Source: Oscillatoria sp. FACHB-1407
Lineage (GTDB): Bacteria > Cyanobacteriota > Cyanobacteriia > Elainellales > Elainellaceae
Length of the DNA stretch: 64,000 bases
Direction: 5' to 3'
NCBI RefSeq assembly: GCF_014697545.1
Contig: NZ_JACJSA010000003.1
Span: forward strand, 310,001-374,000
In this document: piece by piece, positions 15,823 to 26,628 of the stretch
How the letters are laid out: each line of letters begins with the position of its first letter
Position numbering within the stretch: position 1 is the stretch's first letter
Program-made: the position numbers and the translations under genes
Notes under the pieces: generated by a model
Database searches by the model: none
The model's input: only the letters and a program-made list of their open reading frames with translations
What the model was told of the DNA's origin: nothing

Positions 15823-18753
15823 CTAAAGCATCTCAACCACGCCTGATTCACCATCAATGCGGACTCGCTGCCCAGTCTGGAAGATCTGCGTTGCGTCGTG
15901 AACATCCATCACAGCGGGAATGCCATACTCACGAGCGACGATCGCCCCATGCGATAACCGTCCCCCCACTTCGGCAATCAATCCCCCGGCACGAGCCAAT
16001 ATGGGCGACCACCCCGAATCGGTATAAGGCACAACCAGAATGGTGTCCTGATCCACAGCGGAGCCTTCCTCCATGGTTTGTGCTACCAACACTCGCCCCT
16101 CGACCTGTCCCGGACTTGCTCCAATGCCCTGCATTCGGCGCGAGGCAGGTTGACTAGAAGGAGGAATCGCCCGGATGCGAGGAGGGGCATTGCCGTAGAC
16201 CAGGGAAGGCACTTTAGAAGAAGTACGCTCTTGCTCAAACTGCGATCGCCGCTGCTCAATCTGCTGCAACAAGTGGTCATTCATGCGAGCATCAGCACGA
16301 ATCACCTGACGAATCTCATCAAAGGTCAAGAAGAAAATGTCGTTTGTCTGCTTCAATTCCCCAGCATCAATCCAATATTTCTCAAGGGCAACAAAACTCC
16401 ATCGCAATTCGGCTAACAAACGACTGTAAACCGTAGTTACTCGTGCTTTCAGGTTGAGGCGATGCTGGACTCGCTGTACCTGTGGATTCAGAGATTTGCG
16501 TCTGGGGGGTGGCAGTGGAGTCGGATTAAACAGGCATTGCACAAATTGTTCCCGCACGGTTTTGGGGTCTTCGCGCCAGGTAGGAACGGCAATGTCAGTC
16601 CCCACTTCACTTAAGTAACCATACTGCTCCAAAAACTGGTCTAACTGGCGCAACACCGCTCGCCCATCTGGATTTTCTGCCAGAGCCGCAAAGATCGTCG
16701 AACGGTGCTGATTTAAATCATCCACATTGGGCAACAAGGGGCGTGCTGCGGTTGCTAGAGATTGCAGCGATCGCATCGCAGCTACTTCGGGTGTTTGGCT
16801 ACTGTCAAGCTTGGTAGCTGGCACCTTAAACAAGGCTTGCCGTAATGCCAGACTTAGCGGAGCCATGATGCTGTAGTAGGTAGCTCGACGCAAAGCCACC
16901 AGAATGCGATCGATGCGCTGCAACAGATCAGCGGGAGCCAGTTCTGAGGGCTGTTCCCGTTCCAGGTCTGTCAGGAGTGGCAGAAACAATTTGCGATTAT
17001 CTCGGCTAAAGTCGCGATCGAGATCCCATTCTCGCAATACCAATCGCATTAACCCCGGTACATTTCGCAGAGTCGAGGCGATCGGCGGTTTGCTGAACTT
17101 GGCTCCTCGCGTCAGGAACTCCAGGCTTTCGGGAGGCAACCCCATGCGACGAAATAGTTGTCCCAACAGTGATGCGTTGAAATAGGCAGCGGAGAAGTGC
17201 AGGGTAGCCGTTTCGTTGAAGTCTAATCCCTTAGAGCGATCGCCCAGTACGAGCGTAAACAAGTCCCCCCACACCCCACAGGTGAGCGGTCGGTTGATCG
17301 ACCAGGTCAGAGGACGAATGAATCCGGGAATGACCTCAGCGGCGATCTTGCGTGTCCAGATCGGCAGGAGAGTGGTGATGGGACGGCACTGTAACAGCCA
17401 AATGTGTTGACCGTCATAGCTCCACTCAATGTCCTGAGGTATGCCATGATAGCGAGTTTCTAAATGCCGAGTCAGGTAGGCAATCTGCTGAATTAGACGG
17501 GGTGGCACATCACCCGATCCCTCGACACTCAACTCCACAGAACTCGGCAACAGCCAGCTTTCAGGGGGACTATCAGCTGTAATGCTGGGGATATCGTTAG
17601 GTTTTAGCCAAACCCGATATTGCTCTGGTGTAAATCGCCCCGACACCACCTGACTGGCAGATCCGGGTAACGCCTCAATCACGACAGCGTCACCCTGACG
17701 AGTCATCGGATCGCGACTAAACGCCACTCCCGAAAACACACTTTTGACCTGATGCTGCACCAACACCGCCATTCCGCCTTCTTCAGAGCGGCTATCACGG
17801 CGATATTGCACTGCCGCCGGACGGTTATAGGACATCTGACAACGGGCGATCGCCTGCTCCAAGCTAGGCTTACTGGTAACATCCAGAATCGACTCATACA
17901 CCCCAGCGGCAGATGCGGTGTCGCTGTCCTCCCCGATCGCGGAAGAACGCACCACGAGGGGATCTTCTGCTGTCGGATAGAGCAATTCAACCAACGGTGC
18001 AGGGTCATCTCCTGGTGGCAACACCCAGCCCATCGGCACCGGATAACCCCAGCGTTTAAGTTGAGCCAGTGTTGCAGATTTGGAACCCACTTTGATAGCT
18101 TCCAGAGGTTGATCCAGGGTGAGAATGGCGCGATCGCCTCGAAAAAATCGAAACATCTGGCGAGAACTTCCTTGAGCGGCATCCGTTGGTAATTCTAAAT
18201 CGTCTGGAATCTTTCGATAAATCCCGGCAAGTAACATGCTCAGCACAATGGTTGTGCCAAACAGTCCCCCATCATGGGGATGGCGCAACACGGTGATCAA
18301 CGGCAGCAAAAACAAGACCCCCAATCGCCCTAACTGCCGCTCTCGCAGAATAGTAAAACTGATGCTGCTAATGATAAAAATCAACCCTGCACTGACCCAA
18401 TCATGGGTAATGTAACCCCAGACAACATTGGTGGTGCCTGCTCCTCGGCTAATCCAATAGCGTCCAATCACCAGCGCAATCAACGCCACAATTTCCCATG
18501 CTGGGTTATGCGGAAAGAATGCCCGTGCCAGCAATACAGCGGCGACACCCTTAAATGCCTCCGACAACACCGCCAGAATACCGACCACCTGCCCACCGTG
18601 GTAAAACGCAGCTGAGACGCTGATATTGCGGGTTCCCAGGCGATCGAGCCGTCGTCCAGTCAATCCTTGTGTAATCCAGGCAATGAGAGGTAACCCGCCT
18701 AAAATCGGGCACACCACGAAAATTAGCAGAACTCCCCAGGCTTCCATTAACAT
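15823..18753 (-). CDS. PlsY-like membrane domain fused to a PEP-synthase-like protein
   Basis: 976 residues from ATG 18753 (GTG 18771 and ATG 18747 also possible; AGGTGA precedes 18753). The N-terminal ~190 residues are five or so membrane helices similar to the acyl-phosphate:glycerol-3-phosphate acyltransferase PlsY, with GTRNISVSAAF and FKGVAAV in the places of its GNPGATN and KG motifs, but the third glycine-lysine-rich motif is eroded. The rest resembles phosphoenolpyruvate synthase: the ATP-grasp part (GSKSATLAQLKRWG, VVRSSAIGEDS) at about 215-450 and the swivelling domain with phosphohistidine candidate His935 (GGRLSHGAIV) at the end; the PEP-binding barrel is absent. This two-part architecture is known in cyanobacteria, but its substrate is not. 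Acyltransferase activity should not be assumed. Confidence 0.85.
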   Translation of the reverse strand: MLMEAWGVLLIFVVCPILGGLPLIAWITQGLTGRRLDRLGTRNISVSAAFYHGGQVVGILAVLSEAFKGVAAVLLARAFFPHNPAWEIVALIALVIGRYWISRGAGTTNVVWGYITHDWVSAGLIFIISSISFTILRERQLGRLGVLFLLPLITVLRHPHDGGLFGTTIVLSMLLAGIYRKIPDDLELPTDAAQGSSRQMFRFFRGDRAILTLDQPLEAIKVGSKSATLAQLKRWGYPVPMGWVLPPGDDPAPLVELLYPTAEDPLVVRSSAIGEDSDTASAAGVYESILDVTSKPSLEQAIARCQMSYNRPAAVQYRRDSRSEEGGMAVLVQHQVKSVFSGVAFSRDPMTRQGDAVVIEALPGSASQVVSGRFTPEQYRVWLKPNDIPSITADSPPESWLLPSSVELSVEGSGDVPPRLIQQIAYLTRHLETRYHGIPQDIEWSYDGQHIWLLQCRPITTLLPIWTRKIAAEVIPGFIRPLTWSINRPLTCGVWGDLFTLVLGDRSKGLDFNETATLHFSAAYFNASLLGQLFRRMGLPPESLEFLTRGAKFSKPPIASTLRNVPGLMRLVLREWDLDRDFSRDNRKLFLPLLTDLEREQPSELAPADLLQRIDRILVALRRATYYSIMAPLSLALRQALFKVPATKLDSSQTPEVAAMRSLQSLATAARPLLPNVDDLNQHRSTIFAALAENPDGRAVLRQLDQFLEQYGYLSEVGTDIAVPTWREDPKTVREQFVQCLFNPTPLPPPRRKSLNPQVQRVQHRLNLKARVTTVYSRLLAELRWSFVALEKYWIDAGELKQTNDIFFLTFDEIRQVIRADARMNDHLLQQIEQRRSQFEQERTSSKVPSLVYGNAPPRIRAIPPSSQPASRRMQGIGASPGQVEGRVLVAQTMEEGSAVDQDTILVVPYTDSGWSPILARAGGLIAEVGGRLSHGAIVAREYGIPAVMDVHDATQIFQTGQRVRIDGESGVVEML

Positions 18754-18799
18754 GCTGTCTTCACCTGCCACTTTCGCTATTATCTCGTTCGCTGTTCAA

Positions 18800-18917
18800 C
18801 GGTCAATCGTGATTGGTCGTTGGTCAATGGTCAATGGTCAATGGTTAATGGTCAATGGTCAATGGTCAATGGTTAATCGTTATGGTCAATGGTCAATGGT
18901 CAATGGTCAATCGTTAA
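18800..18917 (+). repeat. Heptanucleotide array (TGGTCAA-like), STRR type
   Basis: Units ATGGTCA/ATGGTTA repeat about fifteen times with scattered substitutions. Such short tandemly repeated repetitive (STRR) heptamers are a known trait of filamentous cyanobacteria. Sister arrays lie at 21459-21728, 40018-40372 and 45569-45681. Confidence 0.9.
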
Positions 18918-19406
18918 GGGGACAATCGTTAGGGGGCAATTAGCAATAGCCTGTGGATACACTCTACATAAATCCCCGGTTTCTGAGGTTGCCTCCTTAC
19001 CAGAGCTTGCTACTTCAATAGAAGCCGGGAATATACCCCTCTACTCCCCATTCCTCACTCCCCATTCCCCCTTACTCCCCCTTGCTCTAATTCTTAAATC
19101 TTTATGATTGTTCCGCCTGTGTGACAGATATGTGCAATTGAAAAACCGTCCTACAGGATGACTCCAAAAGTTAGAGGCTAACGATACAGTGTAGACGTCT
19201 CAGGGTATAAGCCTTTGAGGGAAGTGAATCATTCTTTAGCAAGGTGCCAGTTCTTGTACTGGACGACTTCCTTCAAACCAATGCCAACTTTTCTGGCTGT
19301 GCCACTCATCACTTAAATACTCTCTACGCCTGTAGCAATCGTTGCTGTAAAGCGTTGAGCCAGGTGAGTCGTTGAATCATTGCCGTATCGTAGGAACTTT
19401 TCAGAC
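18918..19406. other. Gap upstream of sigG
   Basis: No gene seen. The left half is CTCCCC-rich low-complexity sequence (19030-19085). The right half (19190-19400) has no clear promoter pair; the sigG promoter presumably lies here. Confidence 0.45.
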
Positions 19407-20111
19407 ATGCCAGCGTCATTCAGAGACGGAACCACTCCTAGTCAAGCTCTGCCCATGAGTCAAGCTCTTCCAGCATCGTGGTCAACAGAGGCGGACTCCG
19501 CCCTGACCAACGTGCAGCCTGAGAAACTCTCGAACTATGACCTGATTTTGCAGTGTCAGACTGGAATGCGCCCCTCACGCAATGCCTTTGCGGAGTTGCT
19601 GCGTCGCTATCAGTCTCACGTTGAGAAGGTGCTATATCACCTCGCTCCTGATTGGTCTGACCGGGCAGATTTAGCACAGGAAGTTTGGATTCGGGTTTAC
19701 CGCAACGTTCGACGTTTACAAGAGCCAGCGAAGTTTCGCGGTTGGTTAAGTCGAATTGCGACGAACTTGTTCTATGACGAGTTGCGGAAACGGAAGCGTG
19801 TGAACAGCCCACTCTCCTTAGATGCACCTCGTAGTGTAGACGATGGTGAGATGGATTGGGAAATTGCCTCTGACGATCCCGGTCCAACTGAAGAGTTGAT
19901 GACTCATGAGTTTTATGACCAATTGCGGGAGGCGATCGCCGATCTGCCTGAGGTCTTTAGAACAACAATTGTGCTGCGTGAGATTGAGGGGATGGCTTAC
20001 GAAGAAATTGCTGAGATTACAGGGGTTTCTTTGGGTACTGTGAAATCTCGAATTGCCCGAGCGCGTCAACGGTTGCAATCACAGTTGCAAAATTATTTAG
20101 ATGGTCAATAG
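19407..20111 (+). CDS. sigG: ECF-type RNA polymerase sigma factor, SigG
   Basis: 234 residues from ATG 19407 (an upstream in-frame TTG at 19380 lacks support). Region 2 is recognisable from LLRRYQSHVEKVLYHL and DLAQEVWIRVYRN, the core-binding and -10 contacts; region 4 from LPEVFRTTIVLREIEG and GVSLGTVKSRIARARQRL, the -35 helix-turn-helix. There is no region 1 or 3, as in group 4 (ECF) sigmas. Size, a long Gln/Pro-rich N-terminus and the following membrane-anchored gene match cyanobacterial SigG. It directs transcription of an envelope-stress type regulon, inferred from the family. Confidence 0.9.
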   Translation: MPASFRDGTTPSQALPMSQALPASWSTEADSALTNVQPEKLSNYDLILQCQTGMRPSRNAFAELLRRYQSHVEKVLYHLAPDWSDRADLAQEVWIRVYRNVRRLQEPAKFRGWLSRIATNLFYDELRKRKRVNSPLSLDAPRSVDDGEMDWEIASDDPGPTEELMTHEFYDQLREAIADLPEVFRTTIVLREIEGMAYEEIAEITGVSLGTVKSRIARARQRLQSQLQNYLDGQ

Positions 20112-20361
20112 AGCTTGGGTAATCTATTGAGTAGAGTGAGTAACAGCTCATGCAACCTCCTGGGTCAAATGTAAAAGTCAACTGTAAAGCCTGATGGTGC
20201 ATCGATGACCGGGAGATGATTTTGGTTAGCTTGATGTGACCAGATACACTATCCACCCTTTTTGGCTTCGTCTATTATGATCGAGCTAGTGGATGTATGC
20301 GATCGGTTTCGCTTCGCATTCTGGTCATGGACTTTGTGATTCAATTCTGCTCATTGCAAAA

Positions 20362-20964
20362 ATGACTCCCAACTTTGATTCGCGCAACAACTCTCAACCG
20401 CTATCCTCTAGCGATGCATCTACTGATTACGGCTCAAGCGCATCCCAACCAGACACTCTATTGGACAACTTAAAGCGCGATCGCTTTGAATTGTTAAGTG
20501 CTTATCTCGATGGCGAAGTGACTGCATCCGAGCGTCGCCAAGTCGAACACTGGTTGGACACTGACCCTGCCGTACAGCAGCTCTATTCCAGATTGCTTAA
20601 ACTACGTCAGGCAATCCGAACGATGCCTGTCCCCACGGCTGAGCAACCCGCCGAACAGGTGACTCAGCGCGTATTTAACCAGATTAATCGTCGGCAACGG
20701 TTTGCTATGGCATGGGGTGGAGTGGCGATCGCCGCTGTCTTCGTCGGTGTTTTCTCAAGTTTCACACCTTCGTTTCAGACACCCAGTCAACAGTTTGCGG
20801 CTGAGCAACCCGCATCGCCTGATACTACGGCATCCAATGTTTCTTCCGATGCGCTGATGATTGCTCTCGATCAACCTCTGATTGAGATTCCGAAGGCAAC
20901 TATTTCAGAACCAGTTGATCCATCTCAACTGATGCTGTACGAGTCTCAAACCGATATCCGTTAA
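20362..20964 (+). CDS. Putative membrane-anchored anti-sigma factor for SigG
   Basis: 200 residues from ATG 20362; an upstream in-frame ATG at 20293 is possible, and neither has a strong ribosome site. A small helical N-terminal domain (RFELLSAYLDGEVTASERRQ, then VEHWLDTDPAVQQLYSR) is the anti-sigma fold, without the cysteine-histidine zinc motif, so this is not the ZAS subtype. One transmembrane helix follows around residues 111-132 (MAWGGVAIAAVFVGVF), and the C-terminal ~65 residues would be periplasmic. The gene follows sigG by 250 bases and in the same direction, matching the sigG-sapG pairing of other cyanobacteria. Function by context and fold. Confidence 0.75.
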   Translation: MTPNFDSRNNSQPLSSSDASTDYGSSASQPDTLLDNLKRDRFELLSAYLDGEVTASERRQVEHWLDTDPAVQQLYSRLLKLRQAIRTMPVPTAEQPAEQVTQRVFNQINRRQRFAMAWGGVAIAAVFVGVFSSFTPSFQTPSQQFAAEQPASPDTTASNVSSDALMIALDQPLIEIPKATISEPVDPSQLMLYESQTDIR

Positions 20965-21021
20965 TCTAAAACGGCTTCAAATCGTTTTCTAGAGGTATGG
21001 GAAACCATGCCTCTTGTTGCT

Positions 21022-21438
21022 TTAAAGGATTGATTGATGAATCCAAATCCCTTCTGGGAGCAACACTCCGCCCAGTGCCAACGCTTTTTCTGCGGTCATA
21101 ATGTAAGTCCAGACAAAGCCAAGAGATTGCTGATGGTGATCAAACACCTCGACCCAGACCCGTTCATATTCATTCTCGTCGGGCGATCGCTGCGGCTCAT
21201 ATCCCTCCAGTTCATCCAAATCCTTTAGCACATCAGGGTCTTCAAAGACGAGAACATAACCCCACACAGGATCATTTCCTGCTGCCATTGCCGGATATCC
21301 CAATGGCAGATCGTAGAGTTGACCCAGTGCGATCGCCTCGTAGCTCTTTATAACTCGACCCTCACAGTATTCCTTGTAATAAAAACCTCCCGGTTTCAGT
21401 GTTCCGTAGACAAAGACAGAGAGCGGAGTAGAGGTCAT
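21022..21438 (-). CDS. Gamma-glutamylcyclotransferase-fold family protein
   Basis: 138 residues. The fold's signature YGTLKPGG binds substrate near the start, and DELEGYEP provides the acidic catalytic residue; GYVLVF and GFVWTYIM complete the beta barrel. The family includes GGCT, AIG2 and BtrG-like enzymes acting on gamma-glutamyl amines, so the exact substrate is open. The start is at the natural MTSTPLSVFVYG N-terminus. It lies convergent with the sigG pair and is separated from leuS by a long heptamer array. Confidence 0.85.
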   Translation of the reverse strand: MTSTPLSVFVYGTLKPGGFYYKEYCEGRVIKSYEAIALGQLYDLPLGYPAMAAGNDPVWGYVLVFEDPDVLKDLDELEGYEPQRSPDENEYERVWVEVFDHHQQSLGFVWTYIMTAEKALALGGVLLPEGIWIHQSIL

Positions 21439-21458
21439 AGGAAGGCGAAAGGCTGAGT

Positions 21459-21728
21459 AGTCAATAGTTAATGGTCAGTGGTCAATGGTTATTCGTCAAT
21501 GGTCAGTAGTCAGTGGTCAATAGTCAATGGTTAGTGGTTGATGGTCAATGGTTAGTGGTTAATGGTCAATGATTAATGGTCAGTGGTCAGTAGTCAGTGG
21601 TCAGTAGTCAGTGGTCAGTAGTCAGTGGTCAGTAGTCAGTGGTTAATGGTCAATGGTTAGTGGTTAATGGTCAATAGTTAATGGTCAGTGGTCAGTGGTC
21701 AGTGGTCAGTGGTCAATAGTCAATGGTT
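21459..21728 (+). repeat. Heptanucleotide array (TGGTCAA/GGTCAGT-like), STRR type
   Basis: About 270 bases of degenerate ATGGTCA, AGTGGTC and GTCAATAG units. The next ~230 bases to leuS are CT-rich low-complexity sequence containing the leuS promoter region. Confidence 0.9.
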
Positions 21729-21995
21729 CTTTGTGGGTAGTGGGGTGATAGGGTGACGGAGTGATGGAGTAATGGAGTCATGGGATGATAGTGCACTCCC
21801 CAATCCTCCATCCTTTGCGTAGACGTGATAAATCGCGATAAATCGCGCCTCTTCCCTTTTATCCTTCATCCTTCATCATTTATCCTTATTTATCCTTGCT
21901 TCCTTCCTCTCCCCCACTCCCCTCTAAATTACCTATTTAGAGCAACGAAACTTTAGAATGGGAAACAAACCCTGTTACCGAAAGGAGTTGCGTTC

Positions 21996-24560
21996 GTGGA
22001 GTCGCGTTATAACCCCGCAGCGATCGAGGAAAAGTGGCAGCAAATCTGGGCTGAGCAAGGGCTGGATAAGGCAGACGAGAGCACCGACAAGCCCAAATAC
22101 TATGCCCTGTCGATGTTCCCTTATCCGTCGGGCAACCTGCATATGGGTCACGTCCGCAACTACACCATCACCGATGTGATTGCCCGATCGCACCGGATGC
22201 AGGGCTATCGGGTGTTACATCCGATGGGGTGGGATGCGTTTGGATTGCCTGCGGAGAACGCGGCGATCGATCGGGGCATTCCCCCGGCTAAGTGGACGTA
22301 TCAGAACATTGCCCAGATGAAGGCTGAGTTGAAGCGGTTGGGCTTGTCCTACGACTGGGATCGAGAGGTGGCAACCTGTTCCTCAGACTATTACCACTGG
22401 ACGCAGTGGATCTTTTTGGAGTTTTTTAAGGCGGGCTTGGCATACCAAAAAGAAGCCGCAGTGAACTGGGACCCGATTGACCAGACTGTATTGGCAAATG
22501 AGCAGGTCGATAGTCAGGGGCGGTCGTGGCGATCGGGGGCGATCGTGGAACGACGGTTGTTGCGGCAATGGTTCCTCAAGATCACCGACTATGCCGAGCA
22601 ATTGTTGAACGATCTCGACCAACTCGACGGATGGCCTGAGCGGGTAAAGTTGATGCAAGCCAACTGGATTGGCAAATCAACGGGGGCACAGGTGGTCTTC
22701 AAAACAGAAGCGGGAGACGAATTGCCCGTCTTTACCACCCGTCCCGATACTCTGTGGGGAGCAACCTTTATGGTGCTCTCACCGGAGCATCCCCTTGTGC
22801 CAAAGTTGACGACTCCAGAGCAAGCAGAGGCGATTCAAGCCTATCAAGCGATCGCCGCCAGCGAGAGTGAGATCGATCGAACCTCGGACGATCGCGAAAA
22901 AACGGGCGTGTGGACGGGCAGCTATGCCATCAACCCGGTCAATGACGAGAAGATCCCCATCTGGATTGCCGACTATGTGTTGATGGAGTATGGCACAGGG
23001 GCAATTATGGCGGTTCCTGCTCACGACGAACGCGACTTTGCGTTTGCCCGCAAGTTTAACCTGCCGATCAAAGTGGTGGTGCAACCCCCTGATCAGGAAC
23101 TCAGTGCCGAAACGATGACCGAGGCTTATCCCCACGAAGGGGTGATGGTGCATTCGGGACCCTTGGATGGAGTTCCGGCGGGGAAAGGTGAGGGACAAAG
23201 TGTCCTGACAGCAGTGAAGTGGTTAGAGGCAAACGGCAAGGGCAAGGGAACCATCACCTACCGCCTGCGCGACTGGTTGATCTCGCGGCAACGCTATTGG
23301 GGATGCCCCATTCCAGTGATTCACTGCCCCAGTTGTGGCATTGTGCCTGTTCCTCAAGAAGATTTACCAGTCGCCTTGCCAGAGGATGTCGATCTGACGG
23401 GACGGGGAGCCTCTCCCTTAACCAAGCTGGAAGATTGGCTGAATGTGCCCTGTCCCAGTTGTGGCACTGCTGCCCGACGCGAGACAGATACGATGGATAC
23501 CTTTATTGATTCGTCGTGGTATTTCTTGCGTTACACCGACGCGAGGAACCCTCAGCAGGTCTTTGATGCGGCTAAAGCGAATGACTGGATGCCTGTGGAT
23601 CAGTATGTCGGGGGCATTGAGCACGCGATTTTGCACTTGCTCTACTCTCGCTTCTTTACTAAAGTGTTGCGCGATCGCGGTTTATTGACCTTTGATGAGC
23701 CTTTCAAGCGATTGTTAACTCAAGGCATGGTGCAGGGGTTGACTTATCAAAACCCGCGCACGGAGAAGTGGATTCCCTCTGCTCTGGTTGATCCCAGCGA
23801 TCCCAAAGATCCTGACACGGGTGAGACATTGATTTGCTCCTACAAAACCATGTCAAAGTCGAAGTACAACGGTGTGGCACCGGAGGAAGTGATCAAGAAG
23901 TACGGAGCCGATACGGCGCGGATGTTTATCCTGTTCAAAGCCCCACCTGAAAAGGATCTGGAATGGGATGAAGCAGATGTCGAAGGGCAGTTCCGCTTCT
24001 TGAATCGGGTCTGGCGGTTGGTGACGGAGTTTGCTGGAACTTCAGTAGAACCGTCTACAGGTGAGTTGAGCAAAGCGGAGAAAGATGTGCGCTATGCCAT
24101 TAACTACGCCATTCAACAGATCACGGAAGACCTGGAAGGTGAGTACCAGTTTAATACGGCGGTTTCAGAGTTAATGAAACTGAGTAATGCGCTGACTGAT
24201 GCGAACTGCAAGCGATCGCCCATTTATGCCGAGGGCATCAAAACGTTGCTGACGTTGTTGGCTCCCTTTGCACCTCACATTGCAGAGGAATTGTGGCATA
24301 CCTTGGGGCACTCTGACTCAGTGCATCAGCAAACCTGGCCAACCTACGATCCCGCTGCACTCGTTGTGGATGAGATCTCGTTGGTTATTCAGATTCTGGG
24401 CAAAACCCGGGGCACGATTCAGGTGCCTGCCCAAGCCGATCAGCAAACTCTGGAACAATTGGCGCGGGAATCTGAATTGGCACAGCGTTATATTGCTGGT
24501 AAGGAGATTAAAAAGGTCATTGTTGTACCCGGAAAATTGGTTAACTTTGTGATCAGTTAA
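21996..24560 (+). CDS. leuS: Leucyl-tRNA synthetase
   Basis: 854 residues, a normal bacterial length. GTG start at 21996, supported by AAGGAG nine bases upstream and by the family N-terminus ([11 protein letters not shown]). Class I motifs are HMGH (49-52) and TMSKSK (about 618), flanking the Rossmann catalytic domain. The CP1 editing domain ([15 protein letters not shown]) removes misacylated tRNA. A zinc-knuckle segment with paired CPSCG motifs lies between 23300 and 23500 nt. The anticodon-binding helical domain closes with IPV-like terminal strands. Cytosolic, essential. Confidence 0.98.
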   Translation: MESRYNPAAIEEKWQQIWAEQGLDKADESTDKPKYYALSMFPYPSGNLHMGHVRNYTITDVIARSHRMQGYRVLHPMGWDAFGLPAENAAIDRGIPPAKWTYQNIAQMKAELKRLGLSYDWDREVATCSSDYYHWTQWIFLEFFKAGLAYQKEAAVNWDPIDQTVLANEQVDSQGRSWRSGAIVERRLLRQWFLKITDYAEQLLNDLDQLDGWPERVKLMQANWIGKSTGAQVVFKTEAGDELPVFTTRPDTLWGATFMVLSPEHPLVPKLTTPEQAEAIQAYQAIAASESEIDRTSDDREKTGVWTGSYAINPVNDEKIPIWIADYVLMEYGTGAIMAVPAHDERDFAFARKFNLPIKVVVQPPDQELSAETMTEAYPHEGVMVHSGPLDGVPAGKGEGQSVLTAVKWLEANGKGKGTITYRLRDWLISRQRYWGCPIPVIHCPSCGIVPVPQEDLPVALPEDVDLTGRGASPLTKLEDWLNVPCPSCGTAARRETDTMDTFIDSSWYFLRYTDARNPQQVFDAAKANDWMPVDQYVGGIEHAILHLLYSRFFTKVLRDRGLLTFDEPFKRLLTQGMVQGLTYQNPRTEKWIPSALVDPSDPKDPDTGETLICSYKTMSKSKYNGVAPEEVIKKYGADTARMFILFKAPPEKDLEWDEADVEGQFRFLNRVWRLVTEFAGTSVEPSTGELSKAEKDVRYAINYAIQQITEDLEGEYQFNTAVSELMKLSNALTDANCKRSPIYAEGIKTLLTLLAPFAPHIAEELWHTLGHSDSVHQQTWPTYDPAALVVDEISLVIQILGKTRGTIQVPAQADQQTLEQLARESELAQRYIAGKEIKKVIVVPGKLVNFVIS

Positions 24561-24593
24561 TATCTTGATCCGTGGCGCAACTGATTGTAGAAC

Positions 24594-24625
24594 AGAAGTC
24601 GGAGTTTCAAAAAACTTCGACTTCT
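24594..24625 (+). terminator. Possible terminator after leuS
   Basis: Arms AGAAGTCGGAGTTT and AACTTCGACTTCT form a long stem 33 bases past the stop codon, but only AGTTTA follows, so the U-run is weak. It could act as a 3'-end stabiliser. Confidence 0.5.
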
Positions 24626-24642
24626 AGTTTACGGATAATATA

Positions 24643-24912
24643 GCTGTAGCTAATGTGAATTCGAGATAAGGATTTTGGCGGTTAAAACCACAGCTATCGG
24701 AGCAAAACCGACTTACGTCGGTTCGTCAACTCTTAGATCTTCCGGAGTCCGCGTCGGCGGACTTCGCTTTGATAGCCGCGAATTCATTCGCCAGGCTCTT
24801 AAACCGAACTGACGTTAGCCACACTTAATAGGGCGAAGGCGAGTCAAGAAGCTTTCCCAGTATCAAGGTTGGAGCCATTGCCGTTGCCTTAAGCTTTCTG
24901 ACCCAAGCTATA
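24643..24912. repeat. Composite dispersed element with TATAGC inverted ends
   Basis: Left end TATAGCTGTAGCTAATGTG and right end GGGTC...GCTATA are inverted. Inside are copy 2 of the GGCGGTTAAAAC repeat (24664-24740), the AGTCCGCGTCGGCGGACTT unit (24735-24797), and on the minus strand a copy of the ~100-bp MITE-like element (24813-24912). No gene. About 24913-25245, upstream of the histidine kinase, is AT-rich with no clear signal. Confidence 0.75.
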
Positions 24913-25245
24913 ATCACTAATTGTTGGCTAAAAAATAAACTTCTGAATTATTGGGCCGATCGCTCATTTCTTATACCTTCTCTTGTCATGACTAAGCACT
25001 CTTAAAGTCTGATAAATTCTTTTCAAATGCATTGACTTATAGGTTGAAAATCCTTTATCTCTGTATATGTTGGAGACAACCGAAAGTTAAAAAAGTGTCT
25101 CAAACAAGCCTTAACTGATCAATTAGTAATCAAGGTTAACTTAAGATTAACTGGCTATTAATAATTACATATTTCTAATTTGCAAATAGTCGGGGTGTTT
25201 TACTGCTCTACCGTGCGTGATTGACTCATCTCTTTCATAACCATC

Positions 25246-26628
25246 ATGTCAGTTATGCCTGTCACCCCTTACTCGGCTACCGCCCATCCCGATATTGCCC
25301 TGCCAAATCTGACCTTAGAGTCAACTTTACAGGATCTGCCGCTTCACGATTTCCAGATTGATGCCAATCAACCGGGTCAACAAGCGACTGACATTTTTGA
25401 TGCAAATCCGCTTTTACCCGGCATTATTCTTGTTGAAGAGGGTAGTCTGGTGGGGATGATTTCGAGACGCCGATTTCTGGAGCAAATGAGTCGCCCCTAT
25501 GGACTGTGTTTGTTCCTAAATCGACCGCTCACTGTCCTCTATAGTTTTATTTCCTCAGAGGTTTCGGTTTTTCCTGGTAAGACACTTATCGTTGCCGCAA
25601 CCCGTCAGGCTCTCAGACGACCTCCTGAGCAATTATATGAACCAGTTGTGGTTCAACTTGAGCCACAGGTCTATCGATTGTTAGACGTCTATCAGTTGTT
25701 AGTGGCTCAATCTCACATCCATGAGATGACACGGCAATTGTTATACGAACAGACCCAAGCTCAAATGATTCAAGCAGAGAAAATGGCAAGCTTGGGACGT
25801 ATGGTTGCAGGGGTGGCACACGAGATTTTGAACCCAGTAAATTTCATTTCAGGTAACATTCGATACCTCTCGAATTACAGTCAAGATTTGATCCGTTTGT
25901 TATCTACCTATCAATCTGAAATTACTAACCCTCCTCAAACGATTTTGGATATTCAAGAAGAGATTGAGTTGGATTTTGTCATTAAGGATTTAACTCAAAT
26001 TATCGACAGTATGAGAATCGGCGCAGAGCGACTAAAAGGTATTGCCAGTAGCCTGCGAAACTTTTCTCATACCAATGAAAATGATCTCCGACCAGTTGAT
26101 ATTCGTAGTTGCATTGACAATACTCTGTTAATTCTGAATAATCGCCTTAAAAACAGCATTGTTGTTGTAAAACGCTACGGTGATATTCCAACAATCACCT
26201 GTCATTTTGGGCAAATTAGCCAGGTGTTTATGAACCTGATTAGTAACGCGATTGATGCCTTGACGGAAAAGGCTCAAAGCCAACCCCTGGCTGAAGATTT
26301 TCAAAATTTAGATGAACCGTGGGAACCCACTATCATAATTACGACGGAGCAGCATGTTCTGGAGGATGAGCCCGCTACAAGTGGTGATCCATGGGTTTTG
26401 ATTAAGATTGCTGATAACGGTCCGGGCATTCCAGAGGAGATTCAAGGACGGATTTTTGAAACCTTCTTTACGACTAAACCTGTAGGAGAGGGGACAGGAC
26501 TAGGATTAGCCATTAGCCATCAGATTATTGTGGAAAAACATGGTGGCAAGATCAACTTGCAATCTGAAGAAGGGCAGGGAACCACGTTTGAGATTTGGCT
26601 ACCGCTCAAACCATCAAAAACTATTTAG
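25246..26628 (+). CDS. Sensor histidine kinase with CBS-like input domain
   Basis: 460 residues. The N-terminal ~150 residues look like a CBS-type small-molecule input (LPGIILVEEGSLVGMISRRR) common in cyanobacterial kinases. A linker helix leads to the dimerisation/phosphoacceptor domain with His192 in GRMVAGVAHEILNPVNF. The HATPase domain has N box NLISNAIDAL, G1 ADNGPGIP and G2 GTGLGLAIS. No transmembrane segment is seen, so the kinase should be soluble. No response regulator gene is adjacent, so its partner and signal are unknown. ATG 25246 or ATG 25255 could be the start. Its 3' end overlaps the convergent gene by 15 bases. Confidence 0.92.
   Translation: MSVMPVTPYSATAHPDIALPNLTLESTLQDLPLHDFQIDANQPGQQATDIFDANPLLPGIILVEEGSLVGMISRRRFLEQMSRPYGLCLFLNRPLTVLYSFISSEVSVFPGKTLIVAATRQALRRPPEQLYEPVVVQLEPQVYRLLDVYQLLVAQSHIHEMTRQLLYEQTQAQMIQAEKMASLGRMVAGVAHEILNPVNFISGNIRYLSNYSQDLIRLLSTYQSEITNPPQTILDIQEEIELDFVIKDLTQIIDSMRIGAERLKGIASSLRNFSHTNENDLRPVDIRSCIDNTLLILNNRLKNSIVVVKRYGDIPTITCHFGQISQVFMNLISNAIDALTEKAQSQPLAEDFQNLDEPWEPTIIITTEQHVLEDEPATSGDPWVLIKIADNGPGIPEEIQGRIFETFFTTKPVGEGTGLGLAISHQIIVEKHGGKINLQSEEGQGTTFEIWLPLKPSKTI

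Noticed and set aside
18800..18917. CRISPR array
   Set aside because: The repeat unit is seven bases with no spacers of constant length, and no cas gene is near; it is a heptamer array.
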